Below, piece by piece: positions 32,961 to 42,744 of a stretch of DNA of 64,000 nt. Both the position numbers and the translations under genes were made by a program. Origin of the DNA: Amaurobius ferox (taxonomy: Eukaryota; Arthropoda; Arachnida; Araneae; Amaurobiidae); contig OX578138.1 of the NCBI GenBank assembly GCA_951213105.1, positions 64,703,040 to 64,767,039 of the forward strand, given 5' to 3'. The notes under the pieces are model-generated. The model ran no database searches. It had not been told where the DNA came from and was given only the letters and a program-made list of their open reading frames with translations. Each line of letters begins with the position of its first letter. Positions within the stretch are counted from its first letter, which is position 1.

Positions 32961-34768
32961 TCATAGAGTTTCGTCCAGAACAGAGCACCAGGCGCGAAGC
33001 GCCTTTAATCTCCAATCTCTAGGTGTGGTTCTTATCTTCATACTGTGACATTATTTCATTGGTCCATAGTTGGAGGTTCGAGGTTTTTATTATTTGTCCT
33101 AGCTCCTAGTGTGGCAGTTTGTTGCACATTAAGAGTTTAAGCAGTTTGGGGGAGTTGATGCAGATCTGAGGGTAACCTAGCATTTTAGCAGTTTAGGATT
33201 TTAAACATTTTGTAGAAAACCAAAGATCGCGAGTTTTCTTTAATATCAACTGATTAAGGTGGGACGTTCCTAGTACCGAATATCAAAGTTAAGTACCGAG
33301 CGGGGTCTCTTACGAGATTTAGCCTTGCGATGATCATAATCATGCAGATTAAATAATAGTTCATTTGGGACAGATGGCAGATTTTTGTAGAATTTAAGCG
33401 CTAGCTTTTTGATTTGGGCTCTAACAGTTTTTATTTTGAAGTCTTTCCTAATTACTGAGTTTCTTAAGTATCTAGGGGCTTTCCTTATAATCCTTAGGGT
33501 TTTGTTTTGTCTTGTCTCTAATAAGTCTATGGTAGTTTTACAGGCATATCCCCATACGGGTGCTGCATACAGCATTCCCGGGCAGATGACCGATTTATAA
33601 ATTAGGAGTTTATTTTGATAACTTAGATTTCCGTTTCCTATCATTGGGTATAAGGCTCCTATGGCTATATACGCTTTTTTGATTATGTTCGTTACGTGAA
33701 GTTTCCATGTTAGGTGGGAGTCTATCGTTACACCTAGGTATTTAGTAGATTTTTCCGCTTTTAGGGCATGGTTGTTTATGTACAGAGGCGGCGGAGGTTT
33801 ACGTTTTCTTGAGAAATAAATCCAATGACATTTATTGGGATTTAATTTTATTCGCCATTTTTCCAGCCATGTTTGGAGTATGTCTAAGTGTTGTTGTAGC
33901 TGTCTGTGCATTACTGAGACGTAAGGGTGTTTTGCAAGTATCGCGCTGTCGTCTGCATAGAGTGCCAGCTCCGTGTCTGGGGTCCTGGGCATGTCATTTA
34001 GATATATGTTAAAGAGTGTCGGGCCCAGGATGGATCCTTGCGGTACACTACTTTTAATGAGCTTGGGTGTAGATAAGTTATTTTTTACTCTGACTTGAAA
34101 GTGTCTGTTATTTAGGTATGAAATTAAAAGTTTGACAAGTGCGTCAGGGACTTTTAGAGAGATCAATTTGTAAGCTAATCCACAGTGCCACACTTTATCA
34201 AAGGCTTTTTGGATGTCAAGAAAAATCGCAGCTGTGGGTGTCTTATTATTAAAACCAGAAGAAATGTACTCTACCACTCTCAGCAATTGATGAGTGGTGG
34301 AGTGTTTTGGCCGAAATCCAAACTGCTCCGGAATGATAATGTCATTCTCACTAAGGTGCGTGTTCAGTCTCTTAAGAATTATTTTCTCAGTAATTTTACT
34401 AAGTGTCGGTAACAAACTGATTGGTCTGTAGTTGGCTGGAATTGAGGCATCCTCACCAGGTTTACGGATCGCTATAATTATCGCTTCCTTCCATTCTTTG
34501 GGGAAATAATTTAGTTCTAGTATTTTATTTATTAAGATGGTCAAGTAAAATATTATATTTAAGGGTAGGTTTTTTACCGCGATATTCCTGATTTTGTCGT
34601 GCCCTGGGCTTTTACGGTTTTTAAGGTTTTTGATAATCTCTATTATCTCTTGCGGGGTGGCTGGGTTAATCTCAGCCGTGACCGGGGAGTTTCTGAAATT
34701 GTTTAGAGTTTGCCTAACCATTCTTAGGGTGTCCTGACACATTAGATCGTGGTTTGGTTCAAATTGCT
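32961..34768 (-). mobile_element. 5'-truncated Jockey-type LINE, 12-bp TSD
   Basis: TGCTACAACTCT is at 32949-32960 and 34769-34780. The insert is about 1.8 kb: the 3' part of ORF2 and a 3' UTR of about 310 bp. The open frame continues upstream of the first ATG to the truncation point. The 3' end lacks a clear poly-A tract and does not carry the hairpin of the RNase H LINE, so it belongs to a different clade. Confidence 0.88.
33270..34766 (-). CDS. Jockey-type LINE reverse transcriptase (N-terminally truncated, open)
   Basis: A 490-residue frame from the first ATG (34742), open a further 8 codons to the truncation point. RT motifs in order: KSPGHDKI (res. 44-51), NYRPISLLPTLSK (104-116), FGFRPKHST (141-149), FLDIQKAFDKVWH with catalytic Asp 176, SVPQGSILGPTLFN (232-245), YADD (262-265) and KYLGVTIDSHLTW. 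After the thumb comes a basic C-terminal tail (RKAKSRKRPRS). There is no RNase H domain. Full-length relatives have an N-terminal AP-type endonuclease of about 220 residues, which is missing here. No internal stop or frameshift, so the insertion looks young. Short plus-strand frames within it are shadows. Confidence 0.93.
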   Translation of the reverse strand, partial: QFEPNHDLMCQDTLRMVRQTLNNFRNSPVTAEINPATPQEIIEIIKNLKNRKSPGHDKIRNIAVKNLPLNIIFYLTILINKILELNYFPKEWKEAIIIAIRKPGEDASIPANYRPISLLPTLSKITEKIILKRLNTHLSENDIIIPEQFGFRPKHSTTHQLLRVVEYISSGFNNKTPTAAIFLDIQKAFDKVWHCGLAYKLISLKVPDALVKLLISYLNNRHFQVRVKNNLSTPKLIKSSVPQGSILGPTLFNIYLNDMPRTPDTELALYADDSAILAKHPYVSVMHRQLQQHLDILQTWLEKWRIKLNPNKCHWIYFSRKRKPPPPLYINNHALKAEKSTKYLGVTIDSHLTWKLHVTNIIKKAYIAIGALYPMIGNGNLSYQNKLLIYKSVICPGMLYAAPVWGYACKTTIDLLETRQNKTLRIIRKAPRYLRNSVIRKDFKIKTVRAQIKKLALKFYKNLPSVPNELLFNLHDYDHRKAKSRKRPRSVLNFDIRY

Positions 34769-34881
34769 TGCTACAACTCTATTGCCGCTCACCAGGAAGA
34801 AAGCGATGGAAACAACAGATTCAGATTCTATACCTGAGAGAGCCAATCAGAAAGCAGAAGCGTCACCTCCGAAAGCAGGGG

Positions 34882-37800
34882 CAGGGCCGATCCTAGCAGG
34901 TGTGCAGCGCGTGCACCGCACGCGGGCGGCCAAAACAAGGGGCGGCCGCAGGCCGCATATAGTTCTATCAATCAAGCAAAATTTTTTAAAACTTATAAGT
35001 CGAATAAATATGCTGAATTTTAAATAGTTATTGAAAAATCAAAATAAGTCCTATAGTTTAAGAAAAATAGAATGTTAGTGCACAGTGTGTTGGTCCATTG
35101 TCTATTAATGTCTACTCTTTACACACATCCTTCATTTGATAGCAAAATTCGTGGCAGAGCTGGTAATACGGCATAGAAAAGGATACCAAATTTTAAATTT
35201 CTATCTAAAAAAATAACCAAGGGGCATATTTTTGAGACGCCTAAGGATGTTTCGTTCCACTGTGCGGCAGCTTATTTATGTATACCACGGTCGGCACGCG
35301 GCTCGCAGATCAATGGTCAAAAGAAACTTTATTTTAGCGGTGTCCTTTGTAAATTAGAACTGAATTATTTCGGCAAAGTTAACCCTTTCGCGACGGCGGC
35401 ATTCCGGAACTGCGGCGGCCCAAAGGACGGAGCGCTTCTTTTTCGAACTGTTCCCAGGAGAGGGCAATTTTATTGCACTAAGCCTAACTCTCGAAAAAAA
35501 TTCACTAAAAATCACCCGTTCAACACAGCATTCTACTATTTTCAGGAATAAAGGAAATTCTTATTTTCTATTTGATGTATATTTTTCTTTCAAATTTTCT
35601 TTTATCAAAATATTAAAAATTTTAGTGTATTAAAAATAACTTATCTTGAATAAAATAGTTATCAGTTAATCAGGAGTGTATATAGATTTAAATCAGTTAT
35701 CAGGAGTGTATACAGATTTAAATTTTGAAGCTAATGCATCTAAAACGGGTTTCAATTTATCTAGTTTTTGGGCATTACTATCAAGAGTAAAATGAAGGTA
35801 ACGTAATATTCTTGGCCTAACATTTTAACGAAAAAAATATTGATTTATTGGTAGAACATGGTCCCAAACAGGTAGCAAATTTTAAATTTCCGGTCGATGA
35901 GAGTGGCAGAAAATTTAGCTGTTCATATTATAACAAAACTTTAGTGAACGGGGAGAAAATAAATCGCGCGTAGCTCTGATATTCCATAAAACTAAATCGT
36001 ATTTTTTGTTTTGCATGTAAATTGTTTGGTAAAGATAGTTCAACACAACTTGTAAGTACTGGCTTTTCTGATTGGCGTCATTGTTCGGATTACCTTAATA
36101 AGCATGAAAACACTCTAAAACACGTAAACTCTATAAGATCGTGGTGCGAAATAAAGACGAGGCTGGAAAAAAATTGTACTATTGACGCGGAACAACAAAA
36201 TGTTTACAATCGAGAGAAAAAGCGATGGCTCGCCATCATTGAAAGAATGATTGCTGTAGTACAATTTTTAGCCAGTCAAAATTTGGCATTCAGAGGAACT
36301 AGTACGAAGTTGTATCATATAGAGATAATGGTAATTTTTTAAAGGCAGTGGAGATGTTGGCCAAATTTGATCCAGTTATTTCAGAACACCTTAATAATGT
36401 CAGTAAATACAAAGATAACAAAACACGTATTCCACACTACTTAGGGCAGCATTTTCAAAATGAAATAATTAATATTTTAGATGAATCTATTCGTAATGAG
36501 ATAACACGCATTGTCAAAAAAGCCAAATATTACACTATAATTCTTGACTCTACACCAGATGTTAGCTACACAGAACAAATTTGTAATTAGATGTGTGAAC
36601 ACTACTGATGGTAAGGTAGATATTTTATAATTTTTTCTATGATTTTTTCCAGTAACTAATACCACTGGAGAAGGTCTGTGCAATTTTCTATTAGAGAAGC
36701 TATTACCTAGTCTGCAGCTCGAAGTTAAAGATATACGGGGTCAGGGCTATGACAATGGATCGAACATGAAGGGGAAAAATATAGGGCTTCAGAAACGGAT
36801 TCTCGATATCAATCCTAGAGTATTCTACGTGCCGTGTGCGGCTCATGTATTAAATCTCGTCGTTAATGACGCTGCCAGCTCCAGTGGTGAAATTTCTGGT
36901 TTTTTTGATATGGTATATAATTACTTTTCTGCGTCCTCATATCGATTTACTGAAAAAGCACGTGAAAAGTCTAACTTTAAAACCATTAAGTGAAACAAGG
37001 TGGGAAAGTCGTATCAATGCTATTAGACCTCTAAAACAAGACCTAAAAAACATTATTACCGCATTAAATGCCTTAATTGAAGATACCATCAGAAAACAAA
37101 AATGGGTGCTGAATCAATAATTAAAAGTCTTGAAACATTTAAACTTTTGTGTTCAATTTTAATTTGGGATGATTTATTATCAAAAATTGATGTATTGAGT
37201 AAAATGCTTCAAAATCCTAAATTAAACAATTCGGAATGCATTGAAGGCTTAGATAATCTTAAAAAACATTTAGTTTCCCAAAGATCTGACGATAATTTTA
37301 AAATATTTGTCGATTCAGCAACAACACTTGCTAGAGATTTAGGTATTGATCCCGAATTTCCCATGTCGAAGCTCAGGAAAAAGGCCCGTTTATTTGATAA
37401 CGAGGGCAGTGATGAACCAGTTTCAAATCCCTTCCAGCAATTCAAGACTGCTTTCTATTTTTCAATTCTTGATCACGCATTCTCTTCGGTAAATGAAAGA
37501 TTTACCTTATTATCTGAGTGCCATTCAATATTCTGCTTTCGGTATGAGTTTCACAACATTTCTAATGATGATCTCATGAAAGCCTGCATGGACTTAGATA
37601 TTAAGTTACAGTTACAGGAGGAAGGAAGTATTGTGAACGATATAGACGGTATACAACTCTTTAATGAAATAACTTCATTCAAAGATATTTTTCCAGGTAA
37701 AAAAGAGCCAATTGAGATATTAGAAATTATAGTCAAAAATGAACTCATTCCCTGTTTTCCAAATTTTGCTCTAGCAATAAGAAATTTTTTAACCTTATCT

Positions 37801-38403
37801 GTTTCTGTGGCTTCAGGTGAAAGAAGTTTCAGTAAATTAAAAATCATTAAAAATTACTTGAGAAATAATATGACAGAAGAAAGGCTTTCAGATTTGGGCA
37901 TCATCTCTATTGAATCCGAAATCTCTGAAAAATTTGATTTCACCGAATTTATTCACAAATTTGCTTCTCAGAAAGCCAGAAAAGTTATTTTATAGTTAAT
38001 TATTAGGTAGTCTTTGTAGAAGGACTGATTTATATACTTTTCGTTTCACAAGATTTATGCTTTAGTACTTTTTTTTATTAGATTATATTTTCTGAGTAAA
38101 TACTGTTGTTTTGCATTTCTAATTATAGAATGTCTATTTTTATTTCAAAGGTAATATTTTTGTTTGTTTATTATTTTGTTAAAGTATTTTGTCGCTATTA
38201 TAACCTATTAGCTGGCCAAAAAATAAAGTTTTGCACTTCAAATTTTATTTGCATTTTTATTAATGTTTTACTTTTTACTCTTATACAGGTAGATGAATTT
38301 ATAAAGTCAACGTTAAGTATTAGTCAAGATATGAAAAATTCTCTAGAGGGGCGGCACATTAGGTCTTTGCACGCGGGCGGCCGACACCCTAGGATCGGCC
38401 CTG
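34882..38403 (+). mobile_element. hAT DNA transposon, 8-bp TSD
   Basis: AGCAGGGG occurs at 34874-34881 and 38404-38411, the 8-bp duplication typical of hAT. The ends are CAGGGCCGATCCTAG at both termini (right end on the opposite strand), followed on both sides by a subterminal GCACGCGGGCGGCC-type block. Length is about 3.5 kb. Left 950 bp and right 400 bp are non-coding; between them lies a transposase with several breaks. Confidence 0.95.
35840..37995 (+). pseudogene. hAT transposase, zf-TTF/ZMYM1-like group, degraded
   Basis: The N-terminal TTF-type zinc-finger region is readable from about 35848 (KFSCSYYNKTLVNGEK, then an in-frame stop at about 35971, then FCFACKLFGKDSS) and continues into 36022-36342. 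The next parts, in changing frames, carry ILDSTPDVSYTEQ (catalytic-domain start, 36541), GQGYDNGSNMKGK (36742), CAAHVLNLVVNDAA (36837) and SETRWESRINAI. The last frame (37102-37995, 297 residues) ends with FLTLSVSVASGERSFSKLK and NYLRNNMTEERLSDLGIISIE, the hAT C-terminal dimerisation motif. At least four frame changes or stops (about 36342, 36588, 36992, 37120) disable it. Order and motifs fit the ZMYM1-like hAT transposases common in arthropods. Confidence 0.9.
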
Positions 38404-38411
38404 AGCAGGGG

Positions 38412-38744
38412 GCTTCTATCGGGGGTGACGGCAGAAGTCGCCCAACCAATTCGAAATTTCAAACTAACACACAAGATTGAGTGCCCCCAAATACAAAGGA
38501 AATGTTCCAATACAATTAAATGAGTTTCAGCAAGATCAAAACGATACACTAGAGTTCCAAAGGCTAAGAAATGGGCAAAAATAGAATAAATATAAAGGAA
38601 AAGGGGTAAAATTACAGGGAACACAGCCATGTAAAAATATGGATTACTGGACAAGCAAATCATTCCCAAATATGAAAGGTTTAAAAAAAGAAGTCGGATC
38701 ATAAATCGATGCACATTTTTATACAACACTTACGGAAGAAAACT
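38412..38744. other. Flank of the hAT element, no gene
   Basis: Probably the remainder of repeat D and unrelated sequence. The minus-strand frame at 38343-38729 crosses the hAT terminus and is not a gene. Confidence 0.4.
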
Positions 38745-38754
38745 CTTAACGGTG

Positions 38755-39278
38755 ATTATTATTATTATTATTATTATTAGAACCCAGACCATGCAACTCA
38801 CCTATTGAGTAATTATAAGCATGGTCGGGAAAGAATATCTTCAGAATGAAGATACCCAGCCATAATACAATAGCATGGTCCTCATCCACGATCGTCCTGT
38901 TTACATATTAAAATAGAATGATCTTTACATGTACGTCCAACTCGGTACAGTTGGGAAAAGGGTTATTGTGAGTGACAAAATTGTTGGGAGAAAAAAAAAC
39001 CCTATAAATTTGAATATACAAAAGCGAATAGCTACAGGATAATTTAAAAAAAGAAGTTCGAAATAAAATTTAAAAAGAATAAATAAAAAATGAAATAAAT
39101 AAAAAATGATAAATAAATAAAAAATGAAAGTGAAGAAAAATCGTTGTTTAGAAAAATTTAGAATAAAATATTGAAATAAGAGGAAAAATTTAGAAGAATA
39201 AAAAGATCAAAATGAAAAAGTTAGATAGCTAAAAGATAGATTAGTTATTCTTTTTTTTTCTCCCATAACAAAACAAAA
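38755..39278 (-). mobile_element. LINE 3' end, divergent hairpin and (AAT)n tail, 10-bp TSD
   Basis: CTTAACGGTG occurs at 38745-38754 and 39279-39288. On the minus strand the insert ends with the stem CCCGACCATGC ... GCATGGTCTGGG, then TTC and (TAA/AAT)n. The 8-bp stem plus mismatch plus 2-bp layout is that of the LINE at 27792, but two pairs are swapped (G-C to C-G, C-G to U-A). The upstream 450 bp is AT-rich 3' UTR-like sequence with no coding motif. Confidence 0.75.
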
Positions 39279-39288
39279 CTTAACGGTG

Positions 39289-40674
39289 GTTAGAATTCCA
39301 GCAACGTTGAGCAATTTAAGTTTTATTAAATTTCTGTTCTTGACACAGTTTCATGTTCTTTTACTAAATTTTAGAACGCATTTTGTTTAGTCAATATAAG
39401 AAAGTCACACTGGAAAGGAATACTGTAAATGAAAATTGCAAAGAGCAGAAAATTGTGCATATGCGATAGAAATTTAAAAACTACCGAATACAATTTTGAG
39501 ATACAATTCCATTGTAGGTCGCGGGTCGGCGTACCTATATACTCCAAGTAAACACGGAGATAGTTTTGGGCGGCGTCGGGGATCGAAAAGTCATTAGTTA
39601 GTTGGCTTTAGTGGTTACCCCATAATCTAAGCTATATTTATTTATCTGCACGAGGCATCACAATTTTCTCAGTTAAATGTGACTACAGCTATAGCATTTT
39701 TTCAGAATTCCGTACCAAGATGCGTTTTCAAGATGCAAAAAGTGCTCAACATCCATAAGTTCTCAACCTCGACTATAGTTTTTCTAATATGCAGGGTGAG
39801 AGTACAGAGTCATAAAGCAGGTCTTAATTTATCTCTGACGCTAATTATGCCCGATAAGTGCTTCTCGCAGGTAGAATAAACCAGAAATGAGCTCGATCGG
39901 TTTCTCAAACTGAAACAAGCGAAATGTCAGCGCATTGTTTATAGGTGATACGTGACCCCAATTATAATATAATGGGATACACAATGATGCAATCATCACA
40001 TGACTTTCTCTACAGGGTAACTACCGCTATCCTCTATATTGACAATAGAGTTTATAAAATTAATTGCGCCTCATTGTGTTTGAAATGAATCATTTCATCG
40101 GCGATTTTCAATGTAATTACAAAACATTTAGGAAGATAACATTCAACGTTAATATTTCGATATTAAATACAGATAGAGCCGCGGGGTTATTATTAACATT
40201 TTGCGACTTCCAAATGTATAGATCGACGAATTTTAAAAAGATCCTTTTTTAAATCAAGCGTTTTGTTCTGATTCGTTCCATCTTTAATTCGTGCTTTATC
40301 TTTCAAACTCACCTTTAAAGTATATGAAATATAACAATGTTCATAGGAAAGTCATTCAGCACCCAAATAACTTTGGAATGACAGGTCCCGAATGACACAC
40401 GTTAAATCGATCTATAGTTAAATGACTATGATCCATCGAATAAAAGTGAATGCAACGCCCTGAAAGGAGAACTGAAAAAGTTAGAAACAGAAACTCGGCA
40501 AAGCGTGATAGAAGAAAAATTCCAATTACAAATTAGTAAACCATTGTCTAATGAGTAGGAATCGGCATCAGGAACGCACAAAACGCGTACATGGAAGGCA
40601 AAAAATACCGTCATACTTTATTGGTTGCTAGATGCTGTGATATGATAACACATGCAATGTGACAGATGCGATTT
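39289..40674. other. No recognised gene
   Basis: Short open frames (39679-39879, 40064-40252, 40426-40614) show no domain. I see no clear element ends. Confidence 0.4.
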
Positions 40675-40808
40675 TGACCGAACACACACACAACCTCAAA
40701 AATGTTCCATTCGAGTTTAGGGATGCTAGAAACGGACTCATCTGTCAAAATCTCGAATTCGAATTTTCGACCACGTCACAATATTTTCCCTACACATTAT
40801 GTAGGAAA
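40675..40808 (+). mobile_element. Family A 3' end
   Basis: 'acacacacaacctcaaaaatgttc', 'gggatgctagaaac', TCGAATTCGAATTTTCGAC and the stem-loop TTTTCCCTACACATTATGTAGG follow the order of the 43.3-44.2 kb family A copy. The 5' part is missing; the foldback at 40806 begins directly after it. Confidence 0.6.
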
Positions 40809-40930
40809 CTAAGGAAGACACTCCCGTTGCAGATAACAGTATCCATGAGCTAGTTTCGCTCTCATTATACGTTCATCAGCATGGAATAACCGTTAACTGC
40901 AATGGCACGTTTCCTTGCTACCATTGCGGT

Positions 40931-41794
40931 CAGGTGCGGCAAATAGGGGACGCGAGGGGGCGCGGTCGCGCCCCCAAATTTTTCTTATTCTGGACTAAAA
41001 CTAAAAAGGCGTAAAAAAATTCCCATGATGATGTTACATCGTATCACAAAATCAATATTCAATATGAAATTATAGATTCAGTATCTAATGAAATTGAGAC
41101 AGGATTTAATGAGAGCAATATATCCATTTTGTTTGCTCTTAGTTCAGTATTATCCGGATCAGATGTCGGAAAAGAAAAAGTTTCAACCATATGCAAAGTA
41201 TATAACTTTCAGAAAGAGGAATTGCTATGTGAATTGCGACTGTTTTATTCAATGGTGAAAAATGTAAACATAGACCATACCAATTTTAAAAGTCGCATGG
41301 ATTATTTTAAAGAGCAGAATTTAAGAAATGTGTTTCCTGTCATAACATTATTAGTTAAATTGTTTTTGACTGTGCCAATCAGCTCAGTCAATTGTGAAAG
41401 GTCATTTCCTTGTCTCAGGAGGTTGAAAAATTATTTTCGCAGTACAAAGGTACATAGCTATTTTAGCTATAGAACAAGATATACCATACTGGATTATGAT
41501 GATATTGTAACAAAATTTTCTCTTCATTCAGACTCTAAGAACCGGCGTTTAAACCTTCAATAACAAGTAAATTAATATAGATATTTGTATTTAGAAAAAA
41601 TATGTTAACAACAATTATGTTAACACAATTATGTACAAAAATTATGTTAACAACATTTATGTTTTTCAACATGAATTCAATTTTGTGATCCCTCTCCTCT
41701 TTCCCCCCTGTTAACAAACATTTTATTTATTTCATATTGTGGATTTTTATACAAATCTCGCACCCCCAAATGGAATGCTGAAATGCCGCCCCTG
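40931..41794 (+). mobile_element. Internally deleted hAT element, 8-bp TSD
   Basis: ATTGCGGT is at 40923-40930 and 41795-41802. Ends are CAGGTGCGGCAAAT at the left and CAGGGGCGGCATTT on the other strand at the right, followed by runs related to GGGGGCGCG / GGGGGTGCG. At 864 bp it retains only the last part of a transposase. It belongs to a different hAT family from the 34882 element. Confidence 0.92.
41129..41563 (+). pseudogene. hAT transposase C-terminal remnant
   Basis: The 144-residue open frame ends with FPVITLLVKLFLTVPISSVNCERSFPCLRRLKNYFRST (about residues 69-106), the hAT C-terminal dimerisation motif with its conserved S..ERSF..L..LK.Y.RS. DNA-binding and most of the catalytic region are deleted, so it cannot transpose alone. 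The remaining frame is intact, consistent with a recent internal-deletion derivative. Confidence 0.88.
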
Positions 41795-41895
41795 ATTGCG
41801 GTTAACGGTTATTTCGTGCTGATGAGCGTATGAGCAAAAAACCAGCCTGTGGATACTGTTACCTATGTCTTCCTCAGTTTGGGGACCGCTCAGTA

Positions 41896-42744
41896 GAGGA
41901 GTGCTGTACTATTTTCCTACTGTGTATTTATGCAGAGAATGTAATTAATACAGCAGAAATTCTTTAAAAGAACTGCTGCCTAGGTATAATAACAAATTTC
42001 TTCTCCTTCGGGTCCCATCACACAGCTCTACAGCAAATAATTGTATATAGACCAGCTTCCTGATTAAAACTGAGGCTCCATTGTTAAGTACCCTCAAGGA
42101 GTTTGTTCCCTGGCGCCGCTAGAACAATCTCTTTCAATATCATAATATGGTGACTGAAAAGAATCTATCGAAATAACAGGGTCGAAGAAATATCTTTCAA
42201 CATTAAGCACTTCAAGCGACCGCTCTCGAACAACTTGCTGACAATATACTATCAAGACATTTGATCCCTTCCTAGTTTAAGGACGTCATTCTCAGTTTTA
42301 GCCAAGCATACGTCAGAAGTCAGCAGCTTTCGTCGGGCACAGATTATAATATGTTGGGCAACGGCCGTAATAAATGGGTTTGTCAGAAGCAGGAAGCAGC
42401 CCCATATATCTTGGTAGGAGTAGTAGTCTCAGAAAAAATCGGATGTGCTCAACCATGACTTGCTCTACAGATTAACAAATTTCGATTTTGTGAGGGAAAA
42501 GTAATACACATTAGAGCAGGGATTCTCAACCTTTTCATAAATGCGTACCATCAAAACCAAAATTAAAAAATGTCAGTACCACCAGCAAAAACATGTCTTG
42601 AATACAAATAGGAAGTCAAGACTGTATATACTTAATTATGTTATTGTCACATGTTTTTTTTTTTATTTAGTTTCTAATATAAATATTGAACAAAAATAAT
42701 AAATATTAACAAATACAATTGACACTGGGATTAAAACAATATGA
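41896..42744. other. Unassigned; possible hAT-like end at 42525
   Basis: CAGGGATTCTCAACCTTTTC at about 42525 resembles hAT MITE termini, but no matching right end or TSD was found. A T-rich run lies at 42651-42666. Confidence 0.3.

Larger units (their letters stand above)
32904..38470. repeat. Family D copy interrupted by a LINE and a hAT element
   Basis: The copy is split into 32904-32960, 34781-34881 and sequence after 38411. The first break holds a LINE with 12-bp TSD, the second a hAT element with 8-bp TSD. Joining the first two pieces restores the sequence of the 32438 copy. The two insertions lie side by side in the same old repeat. Confidence 0.7.
40806..41895. mobile_element. Foldback element split by a hAT insertion
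   Basis: The left arm (about 40806-40925: 'aaactaaggaagaca', 'aacagtatcca', 'cgttcatcagcatggaataaccgttaactgcaat') is mirrored by the right arm (41797-41885, reverse complement, ending 'gtcttcctcagttt'). The unoccupied element would be a palindrome of roughly 215 bp with about 100-bp imperfect arms. A hAT element sits at its centre. Confidence 0.7.

Noticed and set aside
33409..34412. Three plus-strand frames inside the Jockey LINE
   Set aside because: They are shadows of the intact reverse transcriptase on the minus strand.
38343..38729. 128-residue minus-strand frame
   Set aside because: It crosses the hAT right terminus and the TSD, so it cannot be an ancestral gene.
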